From positions 3,328,481 to 3,392,480 of the forward strand of contig OY282383.1 of assembly GCA_958295855.1 (NCBI GenBank): DNA of 64,000 nt, read 5' to 3'. Below, one piece after another: positions 61,789 through 64,000 of the stretch; positions within the stretch are counted from its first letter, which is position 1, and every line of letters begins with the position of its first letter. This stretch comes from an uncultured Poribacteria bacterium (GTDB lineage Bacteria > Poribacteria > WGA-4E > WGA-3G). Below the pieces are notes generated by a model that saw nothing but the letters and a program-made list of their open reading frames with translations, searched no databases and was not told where the DNA came from. The position numbers and the translations under genes are program-made.

Positions 61789-62862
61789 TTGATTCGTGCC
61801 TTATTGCTTTTTCCACTTCTGTTCATGTTTGCGCAGCCGTGCCTCGCAATCCGCGAAGGCACAGCGACTGCCAATATTTTTATTCATTGCTACGAACAGC
61901 ATGGCGACTTTGGTAAACTCGCCCTCTGGCATGAAGCCGCCGCAGAATGCATCACCCGCATTTCTGTTCCGATGAACGAGATTGCGCACGACTACTACGT
62001 CCGTCACGGATACAAGAAGTGGGCAGCGCGCGCACAAAAGGAGGCACAAGAAATTCAGGCACAACGCGATTTTCACCTGACGCGAGCCAAAGCCGCGTGG
62101 ACAAAATTAAAATCTGTAGCGCCAGGTCTCTGTGCCTCAGCACATTCTTCTGCATTAAAAACAGAACGTGAAAAAATAGCCAAGTTTATCGCAACGTGGT
62201 TACCGCGCTATCCAGATCGATTTTACGAGTGTGGCATCTATCCAACCTTCTTCAGAAAACAGCAAAGACTCGCTGAGCAGAAAGGCGATTATGCCACGGC
62301 GCTCCAACTTGAAGCGGATGCCGCAGAGATGTGCGCGGCACAATATCAAAAGATGCCAATTGCCTACGGTTTGAAGAATTATGAAAAACGCCGAGATGCA
62401 TATCTCCGGCATGCAGCACGCCTCCGGATGCTCGCGACGCAAAAGGAGGTCTTTCATCAATCCAGTTTCTGCTCCGATTTTTCCGCGGTGGGATTCGCCC
62501 CGCTTTGCGGGGTATTTACCCACTGCAAAATCGGGTTTCTTATTATCGGTAGGAGCCATCTTCGAATCGCGATTTCAGAAACCTCCGACGAGAGCTATAG
62601 TGCATTGTTAGACCTGTCTTGCTTTCTCAATACTCCGCAAGGAATAACGAAAAACCGTATCGCACAATCGGATGCCCGGGTCAAAGCCGCTATAGCCGGT
62701 CAAAGCGGTGTTCACGCATACGCACAGTTTCAAGGCTTCGCGTGGATAGTGCGTTTCTCTAACCACAGCTGGGGAAACCTCGCCACCGCCATTATTGATG
62801 ACAAAACAGGAAAAGTCTTAGATGTGCTGATTCCAGTTGATGGACTTGAAAAGTATGACTGA
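61789..62862 (+). CDS. Secreted protein, partly rebuilt by repeats
   Basis: 357 residues from a TTG at 61789 (GAGGAA upstream). Signal peptide ALLLFPLLFMFAQPCLA. The first 220 residues are helical and TPR-like (KGDYATALQLEADAAEMCAA, YEKRRDAYLRHAARLRMLA). Residues 224-290 are encoded entirely by four stacked repeats (family E with a nested family A unit, the GTAGGAGC family D variant and an 83-bp-family unit), all in frame. The last 60 residues (VHAYAQFQGFAWIVRF, AIIDDKTGKVLDVLIP) resume normal sequence. Family unknown. Confidence 0.7.
   Translation: MIRALLLFPLLFMFAQPCLAIREGTATANIFIHCYEQHGDFGKLALWHEAAAECITRISVPMNEIAHDYYVRHGYKKWAARAQKEAQEIQAQRDFHLTRAKAAWTKLKSVAPGLCASAHSSALKTEREKIAKFIATWLPRYPDRFYECGIYPTFFRKQQRLAEQKGDYATALQLEADAAEMCAAQYQKMPIAYGLKNYEKRRDAYLRHAARLRMLATQKEVFHQSSFCSDFSAVGFAPLCGVFTHCKIGFLIIGRSHLRIAISETSDESYSALLDLSCFLNTPQGITKNRIAQSDARVKAAIAGQSGVHAYAQFQGFAWIVRFSNHSWGNLATAIIDDKTGKVLDVLIPVDGLEKYD
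62465..62545. repeat. Family E repeat with a nested family A unit, in frame
   Basis: Minus strand AAGAAACCCGATTTTGC, family A unit (62488-62523), AAAAATCGGAGCAGAAAC. Second nested case, independent in sequence from 41966-42080. Confidence 0.75.
62549..62575. repeat. GTAGGAGC...AATCGCGA repeat (family D variant), in frame
   Basis: GTAGGAGCCATCTTCGAATC then GCGATTT. Confidence 0.75.
62577..62655. repeat. 83-bp-family unit in frame
   Basis: Minus-strand CGTTATTCCTTGCGGAGTAT...CTATAGCTCTCGTCGGAGGT, matching both ends of the unit at 44855-45103 with a changed centre. Confidence 0.75.
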
Positions 62863-62908
62863 TAATAGGTTTTTCAAATAATGCAATCATGCTGGCCTCT
62901 ATGCATTA

Positions 62909-62990
62909 ATTAGCAAGAAACGCCCTAGAACCAAAAAGAAACCCGATTTTGACAACGGAAAAATCGGAGCAGAAACCCAATTAACGAAAA
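62909..62990. repeat. Family E repeat without insertion (empty site)
   Basis: GAAACGCCCTAGAACC...GAAACCCGATTTTGACAACGG then AAAAATCGGAGCAGAAACCC. It gives the uninterrupted form of 41966-42080 and ends just before the subtilase ATG. Confidence 0.8.
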
Positions 62991-62991
62991 T

Positions 62992-64000
62992 ATGAAAACG
63001 AAACTCGTAAATATCAGTTGCGGCTTCTTCGCCTTATATATTCTGTTTTGTAGGGGCAGTGCCTTGTGCCTGCCCATCTACGCCGAACCGGCGCAAATCA
63101 CCCCCGGTGAATTGCTCATTCGCTTGACTCCCGAAGCCTCAGCGGATCTTCAGCGGTTGCAAGCGAACTCGCCCATATTCGTGCTGCACGCGAAGCATCG
63201 CGTGGAATCGCTCCATCAAGTCTTTCCCTATCTTGCGCGCCCCACACTTAATCCAAACCTAAAACGTACCTATCTGTTGCGATTTTCCCCAGACGCAGCA
63301 CTTGAAGAGATTAAAGCCGCCTATATGGAGAGCAGCCTCGTTGACAGAGTCGACTATAACTATCTCCGGCCAACATTAGCAGATGCAGTTGTTCCGAACG
63401 ACCCGAGGTACGCGGAGCAGTGGAGTTTACCCTTGATGAAACTACCACAAGCGTGGGCGATTGAAAAGGGGAACCCGAACGTCGTCATTGCCATCATCGA
63501 TTCCGGCATCGATTACAGACACGATGACTTAGCACCGAAAACGTGGACAAACCCCGGCGAAATACCAGAGAATGGACTGGACGACGATGGCAACGGTTAC
63601 GTTGACGATGTGCATGGCTGGGATTTCACCGATGCTCCCAATCTACAAGCCGAAGGCGATTTCAAGGAAGGGGACAATGAACCTATTGATGAATCGGGGC
63701 ATGGTACCCACGTCGCTGGCATTGCCGGGGCACTGCCAGATAACGGTATCGGTATCGCCGGGGTCGCATGGCATTGCCCATTGATGCCTGTGCGCGCCGG
63801 ACTCTCACTCGGTGGGAGCTCCCGAATGCAGGACGACGACTCCGCCGCCGCGATTGTCTACGCCGCCGACAACGGTGCCAGTATCATCAATATGAGCTGG
63901 GGAAGCGCGCAGCGCGCCTTCATCATCCAAGATGCCATTGATTATGCCTACGCTCGCGGTGCCGTGCTCATCGCAGCCGCAGGTAATTCGCAGAAAGCCA
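62992..64000 (+). CDS. Subtilisin-like serine protease (S8), 3' end outside the window
   Basis: At least 336 residues, open to the edge. Signal peptide region MKTKLVNISCGFFALYILF. A propeptide-like stretch follows, then the S8 core: Asp170 in AIIDSGIDYRHDD and His237 in GHGTHVAG; the oxyanion AAAGN is at the very edge and the catalytic Ser lies beyond it. A family D repeat (63050-63075) is read in frame in the signal peptide (FCRGSALCLP), still hydrophobic enough to work. The ATG directly follows a family E repeat. Confidence 0.88.
   Translation, partial: MKTKLVNISCGFFALYILFCRGSALCLPIYAEPAQITPGELLIRLTPEASADLQRLQANSPIFVLHAKHRVESLHQVFPYLARPTLNPNLKRTYLLRFSPDAALEEIKAAYMESSLVDRVDYNYLRPTLADAVVPNDPRYAEQWSLPLMKLPQAWAIEKGNPNVVIAIIDSGIDYRHDDLAPKTWTNPGEIPENGLDDDGNGYVDDVHGWDFTDAPNLQAEGDFKEGDNEPIDESGHGTHVAGIAGALPDNGIGIAGVAWHCPLMPVRAGLSLGGSSRMQDDDSAAAIVYAADNGASIINMSWGSAQRAFIIQDAIDYAYARGAVLIAAAGNSQKA
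63050..63075. repeat. Family D repeat inside the subtilase signal peptide
   Basis: GTAGGGGCAGTGCCTTGTGC then CTGCCC, the same as at 49024. Confidence 0.85.

Overview
The window is bacterial and GC-moderate, with AT-rich intergenic spacers. Its gene content (ThuA, Gfo/Idh/MocA, LamG, serine-hydrolase, TPR/FG-GAP and ASPIC-type secreted proteins, many restriction systems) and its unusual load of short palindromic repeats, many inside reading frames, suggest an uncultured lineage of the Candidatus Poribacteria kind. That assignment is inference; there is no rRNA here to confirm it. One tRNA (Ala, GGC) is present.

Layout. 1-3840: partial unknown gene, SDR oxidoreductase, DUF2064-type glycosyltransferase, an unknown 158-aa protein and a decayed IS200/IS605-type tnpB element. 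4258-9663: a tandem duplication of a WD40-DarT / NADAR toxin-antitoxin locus. One copy is a seven-bladed WD40 propeller fused to a DarT ADP-ribosyltransferase plus a separate NADAR antitoxin. The other has a broken WD40 part and a single chain macrodomain-DarT-NADAR. 9855-21137: housekeeping and metabolic genes (DUF2007 membrane protein, GT4, tsaE, sugar ABC ATPase, a RecT/Erf-like candidate, TIM-barrel isomerase, PhoR-like kinase, DapA family, aroA). 21433-34088: a defence-rich stretch with two GmrSD-type (DUF262/DUF1524) proteins, a single-chain type ISP/IIG-like restriction-methylation enzyme and a CfrBI-like restriction-modification pair, interleaved with a flippase and tsaB. 34148-37969: SirB1-like protein, tRNA-Ala, Spy-like protein, an apparently intact TnpB element, and a 3' remnant of an aspartic protease next to it. 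37969-48941: a 1300-aa secreted TPR/FG-GAP protein, a second tnpB family, an MFS transporter, an 83-bp tandem repeat and dnaE. 49072-64000: AKR, coiled-coil protein, SDR, Gfo/Idh/MocA, a second (broken) copy of the second tnpB family, a Cys-rich membrane protein, LamG protein, two beta-lactamase-like serine hydrolases, ThuA, aldose-1-epimerase-like protein, a secreted protein rebuilt by repeats, and the start of a subtilase.

Two themes stand out. First, the DarT locus: DarT with its antidote is known, but a full WD40 propeller fused to DarT, and a paralogue that carries a DarG-like macrodomain and a NADAR antidote on the same chain as the toxin, is an architecture I do not know as described. 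Second, at least six families of short hairpin-forming repeats. The commonest has an outer GGTAT/ATACC pair around a perfect CCCCGC-TTT-GCGGGG or CCCTGC-TTT-GCAGGG stem and occurs about 26 times. Comparison of paired copies (two IS elements, two copies of another repeat) gives filled and empty sites, so these units move. They sit in frame inside at least six genes, in the manner of Rickettsia palindromic elements, and in one tnpB copy the unit introduces the stop codon.
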